Shown here: positions 1 through 11,099 of the stretch, in pieces
Numbering within the stretch: position 1 is the first letter of the stretch
How the letters are laid out: each line of letters begins with the position of its first letter
Assembly (NCBI GenBank): GCA_003184365.1
Contig: NKYR01000001.1
Location: 558,001-622,000 of the forward strand
Reading direction: 5' to 3'
DNA length: 64,000 nt
Source: Evernia prunastri
Lineage: Eukaryota; Ascomycota; Lecanoromycetes; Lecanorales; Parmeliaceae
Position numbers and translations under genes: made by a program
The notes under the pieces: generated by a model
Databases searched by the model: none
Told to the model about the DNA's origin: nothing
What the model saw: the letters and a program-made list of their open reading frames with translations, nothing else

Positions 1-1209
1 AGATTGAGAAGTGAGAATGCAATTCAGATGCAGGAGCGGAAGGAGCGGTGTGATAAACCATTTAGACCGGGTAATTTGCATTGCCACGCTGCACGCCTTT
101 CTAGACGAGTTCCATGAGATCCTTGGAGTATGTTGTATGCGCACCACTCATTTCATCACATATGGCTGCCTCGGGGACTCTCTGGGTGGGAACAGTCTGT
201 AAATGGTATTTGATTCTTCGGGAAAGAGAGAGAAAGTGAGAAAGAGAGCGAGGCAAAAGGCGTCGAGAGGCGTGCATGGTAGGATTTTAGCGGTGTCGTA
301 ATCGTAGCGGCTTTCCGAAACCAGGGGTAAGTAAGAATCAGTGTGCGGGGGGAATTAACGACTTTTCAACTTCTCTGCCACCTCCTATCTTTTACCATCA
401 GTCCATCAGCGTGAGGCCCAATTCCAGCGAATATCTTTGGTTCGCCACCATTACTATCACTGCAAGTGAGCCTCGATCACACTTGATACTAATCGAAACA
501 GAGTCCAGCAAGGCTCATGTTTCAATTTTGCCAGCATCTAGGATAAGTCTCAGCAGACAGATTTCAGGAGACCGTTGTCGCCGAGCAGATCCAGATCCTG
601 ACTCCCTGCATTCGAAGGATTCGATTGCGTAAAAGCAATGCCCTTTCACCGGCCATGGCAGAAAGATGTGAGCGTTTATTATTCTTATTCGCCTTAGATC
701 AATCAATCTGCAAAATTGAAGGGGTTTGTGCTTATATGAAACCCTGAAACACCAAGAAAAAGAAAAAAGGCTTTGGTGGTGGGGGAGCCTTAGGTGGGTT
801 AGTTATTAGATGAAGGAGGCCCCTTCAATAATCTGATATGTAGCCCCGCACCATCCACTTCTACCGCTCATCCGTGTAAAACCTCCTGAGTCTTCCTTCC
901 TTCCTCTTGTCTTCTTTGCTTTTATTTTTACTCTCGACCAATCCTCTACTTTCTTTTCTTCCTCATCAAAAGCAGATTCCATTCTTTCATCTGCTTGGAC
1001 AGACAGTCACTCATTCTTGAAAATCTTCATTTGTCCAGCTTGTTTTCCTACCACAATCTTTCATTTCAAGAGTATATACTTTGTGAAGCTACAAGTTACC
1101 TTTTCAAGATTTACACTCTGCCGGCATCTTCATTTGTCTTAGAAGCAAGATATATACGACTTCACGATTCCAACTTCACCCACTTGACAAGTGCCTCAAC
1201 GACATCAAA
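1..1209. other. gene-poor upstream region
   Basis: No open frame longer than about 75 codons on either strand here has family resemblance, codon bias or splice continuation that I trust. The last 300 bases are the promoter and 5' leader of the CAP-like secreted gene that follows. Confidence 0.5.
893..962 (+). promoter_or_regulatory. pyrimidine-rich promoter tract
   Basis: The + strand is a long C/T run with repeated TTCC and TCTT words about 250-310 bases before the start codon at 1210. CT tracts upstream of transcription starts are typical of strongly expressed genes in filamentous fungi; the promoter role is inferred from position. Confidence 0.4.
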
Positions 1210-2322
1210 ATGCATTCCTCAATCTTCATTTCCACCCTCCTCGGCGCTGGCGTCCTGGCGTTCCCTCAAAACAAGCACGCCCATCTCCACGAGAAGAAAG
1301 ACGCCGTCTTCTACTCCCAATGGCAAGAGGGTCCCCACACACTCGTCCAAGAATACGTCAACGAGAACGGTGCGGCAGGGAACGCAGCACCTGCTTCAAC
1401 CTCGGCCGTCGTCGCGGTCAAGGCAGACTACGCCCATCCCCAAGGTGGTTATCACTCTTGGGCGGGCCCGGTAGGAAAGCAGCGTGTGGGCGTCGTAGCC
1501 CCTACAACAACTGCGGCCGCCGTTCCCGAATCTTCTTCCCCAGTCATCATACCCGCAGCCGTCTCTTCCACCCCAACTGCCGCCGCAGTTGTACCAGCCA
1601 GCCAAGTCGACGACACGCCTCCCGCATCCTCTTCTCCCTCCGCCGCCCAACCCTCGGGCAGCGACACCACCAGCGGTACCTGCAACCCCACCAGCGGCGA
1701 CGCATGGTACTCGCCGCCCTGCACCGGCTCCTCCGGCGCCTCCGCCCTGGACAAAATCAACAGCCTGCGCACGACGTGGAACTCCTCCCTCACCGACTAC
1801 GCGTGGGACGCCGGCCTCGCCCAGAACGCCTACGACACCGCGTGGAAGCCATCCACCTGGACCGAGGGCACCGACTCCAACGGCGACCCGACCTGGACTC
1901 CCGACGGCGAGGGCGCGGGCTGGGTCATGGGCCACCACCTGTTCAACGGCAGCAACGGGCAGTGCATCGCCGAGGGCGACAACGCGCAGTCCTCCGGGGA
2001 CCTCACGCCCATCGAAATCATGTTCCTCGAATGGATCTGCGAGAAGCCGAGCCCGGCCATCCAATCCCTGTGCACCGCGACAAACAACACGAGCGGCGAC
2101 CCCAACTGCAATTGCGACGATGTCAACAAAGCCTGCAACTGTGGCCACGCGATGATCATCCAGGACACCGGCATGAACAACATCGGGTGCTACTACATGT
2201 ACAAGGTGGCGACGGGCAAGACGGACAATGCGGTCAACGCCGCTGAACAGGCGCAGGAGTTGGGCGCGGGGGACAATGGGGCCAAGGGCATGTTGACTTG
2301 TGATTTCACCGGGTCAGGATAA
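1210..2322 (+). CDS. secreted CAP/SCP-like (PR-1 related) protein
   Basis: Intronless gene for a 370-residue protein. Residues 1 to about 18 form a signal peptide (basic-free start, hydrophobic core, cut near AFPQ). A Ser/Pro/Thr/Ala-rich linker (about 60-165) leads to a Cys-rich C-terminal domain. That domain starts with a helix containing SALDKINSLRTTW, then WDAGLAQNAYDTA (the CAP helix that normally reads L-x-W-D-x-x-L-A-x-x-A), and ends around residue 310 with CGHAMIIQ...NNIGCYYMYK, which resembles the CAP GHYTQxVW...GCA block. The assignment is therefore to a divergent CAP/SCP extracellular domain; the canonical two His and two Glu are not all conserved. Fungal CAP proteins bind sterols or act at the host interface; the role here is unknown. 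ATG at 1210 is the first in frame and gives the signal peptide. Confidence 0.75.
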   Translation: MHSSIFISTLLGAGVLAFPQNKHAHLHEKKDAVFYSQWQEGPHTLVQEYVNENGAAGNAAPASTSAVVAVKADYAHPQGGYHSWAGPVGKQRVGVVAPTTTAAAVPESSSPVIIPAAVSSTPTAAAVVPASQVDDTPPASSSPSAAQPSGSDTTSGTCNPTSGDAWYSPPCTGSSGASALDKINSLRTTWNSSLTDYAWDAGLAQNAYDTAWKPSTWTEGTDSNGDPTWTPDGEGAGWVMGHHLFNGSNGQCIAEGDNAQSSGDLTPIEIMFLEWICEKPSPAIQSLCTATNNTSGDPNCNCDDVNKACNCGHAMIIQDTGMNNIGCYYMYKVATGKTDNAVNAAEQAQELGAGDNGAKGMLTCDFTGSG

Positions 2323-2950
2323 TACAGTCTCTGGGCTTGTCCATCGAACTCAAATGGTTCAAAATCAACGTCGAAACGAACTTCCCATCGTTTGCATGTG
2401 GGAAGGATGTCTCGGGGACGGTCAAGAATAGAGAGAGGCGGCAGGTTGTTGCGTATGCACGGTGGTCATTCCGGTACTCTTTGCACTTTCGTTTTCCCTT
2501 CCTTTCTTTTCCGCTCGCGGTCGAGCCGTCTTGGCGAGCACAGCATTTTGGGGTGCGTGAGTAGATAGATGGATGTCATGTACATATATGATTCAATACC
2601 TCTTACAGGGTGAAACAGGACATGCTGTGCTCCGACCCCTCCTTACCTACCCAATCTTCTCATCCAGAACGGCGAGATGTCCGCGTCATGAGCGTCACTC
2701 GCAAGGATATAATAACGCACAATGTCACTTGTTCATTCACGTCGCAAAGCTCATACATGCCCATCAAAGCAAGCTTAGCACCCTCATCTCTCCCACCCAA
2801 TGCTCCTCCCTTCCCCCATCGAAAAACGTCCACCCTTCCTCCGTTGCTCGCTCAATCTATCTACAAGCAAAGTTTCACTCAGCAACGAAAGTTCTTCGCC
2901 ACAGCAGGCCTGGGGGGTAGTCGCTCACACCAATATCGCATACTTCTCGC

Positions 2951-3017
2951 ATGGGCATTGGCATTGGCCATGGCATTGGCCATGGCATTGGCCATGGCAT
3001 TGCATGGCATTGCATGG
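2951..3017. repeat. 12-bp tandem repeat (ggcattggccat)
   Basis: About four head-to-tail copies of a 12-base unit, decaying into gcatggcatt words on the right. The unit is a multiple of three, which keeps spurious frames open across it (His/Gly/Ile or Ala/Leu/Met runs). Confidence 0.9.
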
Positions 3018-3551
3018 TTTCAGGCCATCATTTAAGGCCATGGCGAGTGGCCATAGCAGAGTGGAGGAATTGTAGCCTTCTTTGGTGTGAACTGCCCTAT
3101 CCAGACCATGTCATCTCACCGACAATGGTCTCTTCAGTCAATTCTTCCCATTCAGAGCAACTGCGCATTTTTCTTCCCACTTCTCCCACGCCTACATTTA
3201 GTCTAGCTGGCTACTTTCATTCCAAGACATGTCGCTATAGATATGAGAGTTTTTTCTTAGTGCTGAGGTACGAGAATACGTTCTATGACGGTCTCTGTTC
3301 AGTGACCTACCTCTCGGTCTGGAATCGGTCAATCGTGTTTATTTTCATGTTGTTCAGATCACGTGTTGTCGCGATGATGTGGCGAAGACTAACAGCAAGT
3401 AGACAAGGCTTTCCTCTTCGTCAAGCCAAACGCCGATGAACGGCAGGCTCGTCTTCATTAAGCAGATCTGACCTCGATGCACGATGGCGGACCCTCGGCT
3501 GTCAAGGGCGCGAGTAAGTGACGGCGTGTATGCATACCTGTGAATCCTCAC

Positions 3552-3579
3552 TTGCTGCTGCTGTTGCTGCTGCTGCTGC
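3552..3579. repeat. CTG/TTG trinucleotide microsatellite
   Basis: Nine consecutive trinucleotides, all CTG except for TTG interruptions. It lies in non-coding sequence. Confidence 0.9.
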
Positions 3580-3892
3580 CGGAAAATATAAGGCGGCTTT
3601 CTGCCACGGAGCGGCTATGCTGGTGGTAAGGGATTCAGAAGGATGTCGTGCATTGTTGACCATGGTGATGTTGGGATCGTCGCGTTCATATGAGTATGGG
3701 AGGGGTCATCGGACGGGAGAGGTTATGACGGCTCAATAAGCCTGCTCTATTTTCGGTCACTCTATCTGTGTGAGGCACGTTAAGGCCTTTGCACACTCTA
3801 TGTCTTTTGGTGCTCAACATCCATTACTCCCCCTCCCCCAACATCCTCCCTCTGGAGCCAGAGATCCCCGAACCGAAGCGTTCTCGAACACC

Positions 3893-4614
3893 TCAATACC
3901 TCCCCGCGGCCCCATTAGCATAAACCGCCGCGCCCGTCACCTTCGCAAACGGCCCGTGCGTCCCGGACGCGAGGCCCGTACTCGCCCCGTACCCGGACGC
4001 CGTGTAGCTCGGCGCGGCGACGTCGGAGCAGTTGCTCCCGAGCACGAACCAATTCGCCGCGAGCAGCGGGGTCTGGAAGTCGACGGCGACGCGGCTGACG
4101 TTGAAGGCGAGGCGGAAGGTGTCGTTGTAGGGGAAGTTGGCCGGGATGACGAAGCCGGGGGGCTGCGTGTAGATCAGGGCGAGGTAGGCGTGGCCGACGG
4201 ACGTGGGGGACTGGTAGGGGACCTGGGCGGTCGTGTTGGCGCTGCCTATGCTGGGGCCGCTCGTGGTGGCGGGGGAGAAGGTGACGTCTTGCTGGAACCA
4301 GACGAGGGAGGCTGGGATCGGAGAGCTGAGGTTGGCGGTCGTGTCGACGATGATGGCGATGTAGGTTGCGTTGAGGGGGAGGGTGCTCGAGAGGAGGGGG
4401 GCTTGGGCGGGGACTGGGGAGGTTTAGGAGAGGGGTTTGTTGGGGGGGAAGGTGGGTGCGGACCTTTGTAGGGGAGCGTTTGGCCGGCTTTTACGGAGAC
4501 GCTGCCGTAGGTGAGACCGAGGGTTTCGTTGGTTACGGCTAGTTTGTAGCTCGGTGGAGTCTGGGTCAGGACGCTGCCGATGAGACACGCCGCTGCGGCG
4601 ATGAGGGAGAGCAT
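3893..4614 (-). CDS. secreted PEBP-like protein
   Basis: Two exons, 4614-4464 and 4413-3893, with a 49-nt intron (branch CCTAAAC, acceptor CCCCAG; donor GTCCGC is unusual). The join gives 223 residues in phase. Residues 1-18 are a signal peptide (MLSLIAAAACLIGSVLTQT). The mature part has the order of a phosphatidylethanolamine-binding protein fold: YIAIIVDTTA (the ligand-site strand, usually D-P-D-A-P), SLVWFQQDV (usually LHWLVxN), SVGHAYLALIYTQPPGF (usually GxHRYVFLLYxQP), then RLAFNVSRVAVDF and PLLAANWFVLG. Several N-glycosylation sequons are present. Such secreted fungal PEBP-like proteins have no settled function. The exon 2 reading frame is hidden behind strong antisense open frames because the DNA is GC-rich. 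Confidence 0.8.
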
Positions 4615-6211
4615 TGTTGGTTTTGCGGTTTCGAGGGAGAGTTGCGTGGGGTTCCGGAGAGATGAAAGGAAGAAGCAGCAGCAGCGTCGTGAAATTGGGA
4701 TTGAAGCAGTGGGTTTTGTGTTCCACGAAGACGCGCATTGCTATATATGATTGCTTGGTCCCGTACCTACAGTAACGCTCACCGACCCGCCAATGGGAAG
4801 CGATGGCCAAACCGAGCATTATGCAGGTAGCCAGAAGCCGTGATCACGCGCTTTCGTGAAGCTATCCGCATTCGGTCATGCAGGTTTCGGTGACTGGTGG
4901 GTGGCCTCGTCAATTTCCTCCCCCAAGTCAGTGATTGCCATGGCTCGACTCGCAATGAATGGTACGAGTCTACTCCCATGGGAATAATGTAAAGGTAAAT
5001 GAATATTGGTTTGGCGCGATCAATGAAGGAGCACAGGGCAAAATACAATACTTGATTTGCAACCGAGTTAATTCCCTTCCGCGGCTGCGTTACGAGTATC
5101 CGTACTCTGACGCGCTTTCCCTACCTTATATGCCCATACAACGGACACAGAGGTCTCAGATGTATGCGTTGTCTCCAATCAATCGACTGGTTTCACCGGT
5201 GGCAGGCCCACGGAGCCACTCTGGACCAAAATATTAGATGGAGATGGCGCCGAGCCAAAGGGTTCCCATCTTTATGCAACCATCGATTCGACTTGAGATT
5301 AGCGAGACAGTATAACGGATACTTAGTTGCGTCGTGGACGCAGATCAATATTGCAAACGCTGCTTCAATGACGGGACGAAAGTATGGTGGCGACGCAGGT
5401 GACCGAAAAATGCACTAGAAATAAGTAAAGTAGGTAGTCACCGCGGGCACATCGGGCCTTGACTTCTCAAAATGTGGGTTTCATTATCTGCTCGGTCTTG
5501 AGAGCCAATGGCCAGTAGTACGTATAATCATCTCAAGTCCATGAAGACACCGTCAGGTCCTTCGTTACTGTAGGCACAAGGTAGCAGAGGAAAGAGGATG
5601 AGAGGCGAGAGGGGCAAAGAGAAAAGAGATAATTGGCGCGCTAGGGCGGGTAATCTTCGGCGGCAGACTTTCTAACCCTAACCCTCAGATGGTAGATTAC
5701 TTGCCAACGCCGGGCAATCTGGTAGCAATCACCGTTGGCTGGGTTGTTGTCCCCTTCAGGAAGTGCGAATCATATCTGTCGCGCGAGCGCAGGCAACAAC
5801 TGTGGCTGCATTACGCCTCCAGATCCGTGGTTGTGGCACTCTAAGCTCGGTGAAAGCACAATCAGCATAGAATGGCTTCGCTATGCAGGCGCGGGCGGGC
5901 GGGAAAGGATGCTATGACGCTGAAAGAGATCGAATCCAATGAAGAGCCCAACCCTGGTGGTGAGCCTATATATATGGAGCTCCCATCAAGATGCGAATCT
6001 CCGGACTATCGCGTCCCTGATACGACTTACGTGCCTGTGTTGCCATGCCATATCACCATGCCATGCGCAATTGGCATGCTATGCGACCGGCTTACCCCCC
6101 GTCTCACTCGAAGGGCTACAAATGTAAGAAGGATGCATTCGTTCTAGCAGCTTGGGTCCTGTGCCTACTAGGTCGGTCCTAGACAGCGGCGAAAAGGCAT
6201 TATTAACGTCT
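4615..6211. other. intergenic region
   Basis: Contains the PEBP-like promoter and otherwise no gene I can support. A short telomere-like motif, two and a half CCCTAA units, lies at 5672-5685; two units can easily occur by chance. The numerous 60-90 codon open frames show no conserved motif. Confidence 0.45.
4741..4749 (-). promoter_or_regulatory. TATA-like box
   Basis: TATATAG on the minus strand lies about 130 bases upstream of the PEBP-like start codon, a normal distance for a fungal TATA element with a short leader. Confidence 0.4.
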
Positions 6212-7619
6212 TTAGCCCGCTGTGGCGGTAGCAGTAGCAGTCGTTTTCGCCCCAATTCGCACCAACGTCCCGTCCTTTTGGGGCATTAATCCCTGACTGA
6301 TCAACCACCCACAAAGTCCATGATATCCAGTAGCCTCTGCATCTCTCCACTAGCAGACCTATCGTCAGCGAGTCTCTTCTGAGATCGAATTCTAGTCATC
6401 CAATCCCGTAATGCGTTTTGAACCAACATTACGATACGAAGCGGAATATCAAAGCGCCTGGAAAATGACTTACCGCCTCCGCTCCTATATCCGTTACGTA
6501 AAGCCAACCACCAACATTGGTTGGTACTCCAGGTACAACAGGAGGCGCTAAGTCGACAGTTGAGCCTCCAGCGACGGTGTGGCTGAGTTCATGGAGGATA
6601 ATGACTTCGAGGAGGGCTGCGAGGTCCATGTCGGTCTTGTATTGGGCTTTCAGAACCTTGCGGGTCTGGTGGAGAGAGATGGGAGGTTAAAGAGGTGCTT
6701 TGTGTTAAGAAAGAGTCGTGGGGTTTGAACAGAAGTGAGGAGACATACCAGACGAGATACTTTGACGAGCCAGCTGGAGCAGGAAAGGATTAAAGTAAGG
6801 TTGAGTTTCGCGAAGAGGAAAGGTGATGCGGGGAAATCGTATCAGAAGACGTAGAAGACACAGCAAACAGACGGCGAAAGAACACAGATGGCATAAGAAG
6901 GAATCTCACCTAGGTTGCAGCTGCAGCACAGATTCCCATCTCTGTTTCGCAATAAAGGACAAGAAGCCCGGACAGAATCTGATGATCTCTATTTACCTTT
7001 AGCCACCGCTCAAATCCCTACACAAGTACCAGAGAGGTGAGCTTACGAGCGTTCGTTGGGCCAAAGCTAGCAGTGTAAGCGTTCTGGATTCTGTTGCTAT
7101 CACCTATTGTACCACCGTTCGCACAACTGCGATAGTCATCATCGTCCTCCTCCACGAAATTCATCTCGGGATCAAAATGGACCACTGTACCATCTGCCTC
7201 GGTCCGCTGCAGCATATTGGAGCAGCCGCAAATGAAGACAACTTCACCGGGGCCTACCTCATTGAGTTTGAGATTCGCTCGGGTTTTGTATTCCGATATT
7301 TGTTGCAAGCCACCGAGATTCCCTATTCGTGTTGTCAGCTCCATGGGGCGGGACTAGGAGGTCTCACTTGTTTCAATCAGCACTCACGAATGGAATTTTG
7401 TTGGGTGTTGCCTGGGAACAGCAACCCGCCAGCTTCGAGCATGTTTTCGTTCTTATTGTTGTATAGGTCGACGGTTATGCTGGCGAAACTGAATGATTTG
7501 CCAATGGCTGAACGGAAAGTTGGCACGGAGTCGCAACTGGAATGCACATAGTACGCAGGCACCAGGGTCAGACATGGTAGTAAGAGGCCAAGGATGGTCA
7601 CATGGCCGTGCCGGACCAT
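6212..7619 (-). CDS. secreted HExxH zinc metalloprotease
   Basis: Six exons join in phase: 7619-7388, 7322-7047, 6988-6910, 6773-6749, 6665-6474 and 6334-6212, giving 308 residues. Introns have good GTGAGT/GTAAGC/GTATGT donors and CTGAC-like branch sites; exon 6 is the least certain. Residues 1 to about 26 are a signal peptide. The N-terminal part resembles the fungal zincin group in which ...YTASFGPTNA precedes a Cys-containing helix. The zinc-binding HExxH motif is VIILHELSHTVAGG in exon 5, followed by a loop rich in Pro and Gly and AEA. A short acidic stretch (EEDDDDY) lies in exon 2. The HExxH motif and secretion signal support an extracellular peptidase; the exact family (deuterolysin/aspzincin-related or an adjacent fungal-specific group) is not fixed from sequence alone. 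A downstream third ligand is not obvious. Confidence 0.7.
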
Positions 7620-7937
7620 GGCGACCTTTTAGTAGAGGTTACGCGATTGTGTCTGAGAACCGTCAAGATTTGGTGGATGAATATTCGAGCGCGTTCTTCT
7701 CGAATCGTTAGAGATTGGGTAGACCTTCGAGCGCGAAACTTACGAGATCGTGCTTCTAGTAAGCAATCCGAAAAAAGGTCCGTGCGGTCTCATGCCCGTC
7801 TGTCCTTCACCGCGAGCCTCAAGAGCACCATTTCGCCCCTCGAATTTTTTTGAATCGGATGAAAAGACGTGTCCGGTCTTTACATGGTATTACGATTCTT
7901 CATAAACATGAAACAAATTGCAACCAACAAGGCTAAA

Positions 7938-8225
7938 TTAATCGAGTCCGGGTAACATCCGCCCGTCCGAAGACGACACTTTCTGCCGACAAGGCTTTCC
8001 CACGAGGTTCAAAACATGGTTTTCATAGTCCATGTGTATTATCACCGTGCCGTTGTCATCAGGGTGCAAAAATTCGTTGCCTCTTTCACTCTGTAGCCAC
8101 GCTCATCCTTATCCAGCTCCACCAGAAAATAGCAGTCCCCAACGCACCCAACACGCTGCTCTGAGCATGTCCCTCAAGGCTTCAGCGTCAATGTCGTCTC
8201 CATCAGATGACCCGACGCGTTGGTG
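7938..8225 (-). pseudogene. frameshifted remnant of an unknown protein
   Basis: On the minus strand three adjacent stretches look coding in three different frames: SSDGDDIDAEALRDMLRAA around 8220-8163, CYFLVELDKDERGYRVKEAT around 8133-8075, and EFLHPDDNGTVIIHMDYENH continuing to a TAA at 7938. The pieces abut or overlap, leaving no room for introns of normal size, so at least two indels separate them. I do not recognise the family. Sequence error is the alternative to genuine decay. Confidence 0.4.
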
Positions 8226-10399
8226 TCGCTAGTTATGAAAGACGCAAGATTGCGTTGAGCACAACAAGAAGCGTTTTGGCTAAGCGTGGGTGTCCACCAA
8301 TCTGGAAGCGCTAGGGCGCAACTTTCAAGCAGAGATGATGCGTACAGTGAGGTGGTTAAGAACCCGATCTTCCATTAGGTGAAAGGCTGTGGGTACGTTG
8401 TGTGCTGGATCCTAGAACATTTAAGCTGACTCTGCATCTACCAGTAGTGTCTCGACTTCGCGCTATGGTATCAAGTGCAATGACGCAAATTGTTGACCCC
8501 GTATTTAGTTGTCATACTTATAGATTGAGAGTGGAACTTTCTGAGGATCAGATGCGGACACGGTTTGCTTCTCTGGTTCCATGATCCATCACCTGCGACT
8601 GATGGTATCCAACTTCTCTGGAGGGCTGCTTTGTGCCTGGTTTAAAGACGAAGCCATGGAGACATCCGATACGGTTACGGACGAAGATCTCAAAACTCGT
8701 CTTAGAAGCGGTTGATGCCCAAGGACGATGTAATGATCAACGTTGTTCGGTAGAGAGGAGAGAAATAGAAATTTGAGTAAGTGTTGGGATGTGGCTATGA
8801 TGGATTGACTGTTTTGCTATGGAGTGGTGTGAAGGCTACTTATATAGCCTACAATTTGCCACCTAGTCATGCGGGGTAGTTACAACACAGGAGTGCTGTA
8901 TCATTTCCAACAGTAAGAAGATCATTGTCTCCAGCATCACAAAGAAACGGACCAGTAAGCATCTCGATAAGACGATGGGTCTCTCTAGAGCACCAATTTT
9001 GGACTTTGAAGAAGCTGGATTCCGCCTTTGGGTAGCTAATTGTTTAGAATGACATTATAGTTAAATTGATGATCCTTTGGTAGAGATGAGAAGTGAGCAT
9101 CCTGCAAGGGTGATCAAATACATTAAACCTGAAGGGGTGACCGAAAGGGTTCGTAGGGCTCACATAGCCCTCATAGCATCCCATAAAAAGGCACACGACG
9201 GGCTTGGAGGATCACAGGAGCCATCCTTCTCGCGAGCGAGACGCACCTTGCCCGCTATTTCAATCAAGGGTCGCGCACCCGTACTGCAAGTGTATGTGCA
9301 GTGTCGAAGGATGCAGCTTCTCATAGAAAGGTAAGTGTAATCTAGATCGCTATCGCGCCTGCTGGTAAATGTCCAGATCCCTGAGGGTAGCAACATTGCG
9401 AAAGCAGTCCTTGTTTCATACCTGCCTGCCGGTGCGAGATGAAGCTGCATTGTGCACAGTAAAAGCTACATGACGAGGAGCCTACCTAAGAACCAAGCGT
9501 GCCGGGGCCACTTCTACGTGATTCGAACCAATACCTGCCTTCAGCCTTGTCAAACTTTCCTCGATCACGTGAGTATCACAGCTCATTGGATGTAAGGCAT
9601 TCATTACACGAGATTGAGTCAGCCCAGCGGGTCAGACGTCGATCCGCTTTTGCATGCACTCTGACCCGAAAAGTTGACACGCATGTTCCAAAAAGACACA
9701 GCCTGATTCTGTGCCATGATTGAGCGCATGAACCATGCGAATTCGCACGCAGGATGCTTTCATATGCAAGCTTACGGCCGAGACATGCCACAGCTGCTTC
9801 GCCGGAAAAATTCGAGTTCCTCGATCCTGTGCAATCTGATGACTTTTGTAGTCTCAGCTTGGCCCCACCGTGTGACGGAATATTTCCTCCGAAATATGTT
9901 AATCCGACCCACAACCACCCTGAAAGTACTCCGTAAGTGGAGTGAGTCTGGATTACTGAGACCAATTATCATCAGTATATCAGTATCATCAGTATATATA
10001 AAACAATAAGGTAGGGCTGAGCTAAAAAACCTTGAATTTGTATGTGCAGCCAATGTAAACCTCCATCTGATTACGCTTTTAGGTATCGCGTGCTGAGTCA
10101 GCCCGCTAGGCCTCCCGAGCGTAGGAACATCAAAATTTGGGTGGGATATACTTGCAACTTCAATGCCTCTATGTCCTCAGTGCATGATACTTTCAGACTT
10201 TCGTAGATGATAGGCCTCAATCTGCGCTTTCCAACGATCCAAGAATCTTCTTATTTGACGCGCTATTGATTGAGTGATGTTTCATTGAAATAACTGCTAT
10301 TCAAGCAGTGGCTTACTCAGAGTCTTGGCAAGAATATTTTGTTTATCCTACACGCGAATAATTGTTACACCATATTCCTTCACCACTCCGCCATGAACG
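8226..10399. other. gene-poor region before the Helitron remnant
   Basis: I find no frame with recognisable motifs. Minus-strand sequence at 8230-8780 may be the 5' part of the decayed gene noted above. From 9000 onward the sequence is mixed-composition unique DNA with short open frames on both strands and no splice-consistent model. Confidence 0.4.
8839..8846 (-). promoter_or_regulatory. TATA box upstream of the decayed minus-strand gene
   Basis: TATATAAGTAG on the minus strand is followed by a CA-rich, then CT-rich leader and ATGs around 8665, as in an ordinary fungal promoter. The coding potential downstream is broken, which suggests a former gene about 900 bases long. Confidence 0.35.
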
Positions 10400-10426
10400 C
10401 ATTCGCNTTGGGTACTCCTCGCCCGA

Positions 10427-11098
10427 TTGTTACTAAGCATTTCAGGTATCCTACAACCCTTCCTGCAGTTCCTTGACACTTCCCCTGACGTTTCTAGACG
10501 ACCGTTGAGCGAATCTTCCTCCGCTGGCAATCGCGGTACACCACCACGCAGTACCACTCCCAATCGCGGCGGCAGACCTCCAACAAAGAAGGCCCGAACA
10601 GACTCATTGCCACCGAGTTCACCTCTTACCTCTTCGCAAGGCAGCAGTGCAGCCTCATTCGCCTCCTCGCCGCCCTCCTACCCCTCGCCCCTCGCGTCCC
10701 AGATCAGCTCCATTGCCTCCTTCCAAGACGCGTCAAATACTCCTGAACCGTCACAAGCACCTGCTGATGATCCACCTGCTTCACATCCTCCAGAAGACCT
10801 CTTCGAAGACGTACCGGACGGTCTCTTTGACGACATAGACCTCTACGATGTACCACCTACCCCTTCCCCCGACCCCTACGATGGCCCACCTCAGCCTCCA
10901 GAAAGACTGCAAGGATTCATCGCGCGACACCCCTACACGGCAGAGCCGGAGCGTCATTGTTTGGGCCCAATGGACAAGCCTTGCCCCAAATGTATGGCGC
11001 TGAGGTGGGAGGATGAGACAGAAGGATGGTGCTGTGACAAGGGCAAAACCGAAGTCAGTGCGCCTGAAACAACGCATGAGGACGATATTTATATCGAT
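10427..11098 (+). pseudogene. Helitron Rep/helicase N-terminal fragment (copy A)
   Basis: An open frame with a Ser/Pro-rich low-complexity start, a nuclear-localisation-like basic patch (PPTKKARTD), acidic DPYDGPPQPPERL and the CxxC...CC zinc-binding block. It runs to the N at 11099 in the middle of DDIYID. Upstream it begins close to the N at 10407, so the true start is not visible. Confidence 0.6.
10756..11098 (+). repeat. 724-bp direct repeat, copy A (truncated)
   Basis: First 343 bases of the unit, ending at N 11099. Differs from copy B at single bases, for example cacatcct versus cagatcct near 10790 and gagacagaagg versus gagagagaagg near 11016. Confidence 0.85.
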
Positions 11099-11099
11099 N

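Larger units (their letters stand above)
2323..3892. other. intergenic region between two secreted-protein genes
   Basis: Convergent 3' ends flank this stretch. Apart from the two short tandem repeats listed separately I see no credible gene; the open frames are products of the repeats or lack any recognisable motif. Confidence 0.5.

Noticed and set aside
1191..2246. 351-codon + frame and several antisense frames over the CAP-like gene
   Set aside because: Arg-rich shadow of the GC-rich real frame at 1210-2322, with no signal peptide or motif.
3770..4471. 233-codon + frame rich in Gly/Glu/Arg
   Set aside because: Antisense shadow of exon 2 of the PEBP-like gene.
5672..5685. Interstitial telomere repeat
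   Set aside because: Only two to two and a half CCCTAA units; expected by chance at this length.
9511..9530. tRNA T-loop-like gattcgaacc on the minus strand
   Set aside because: Flanking bases do not form a T stem and no cloverleaf could be built.
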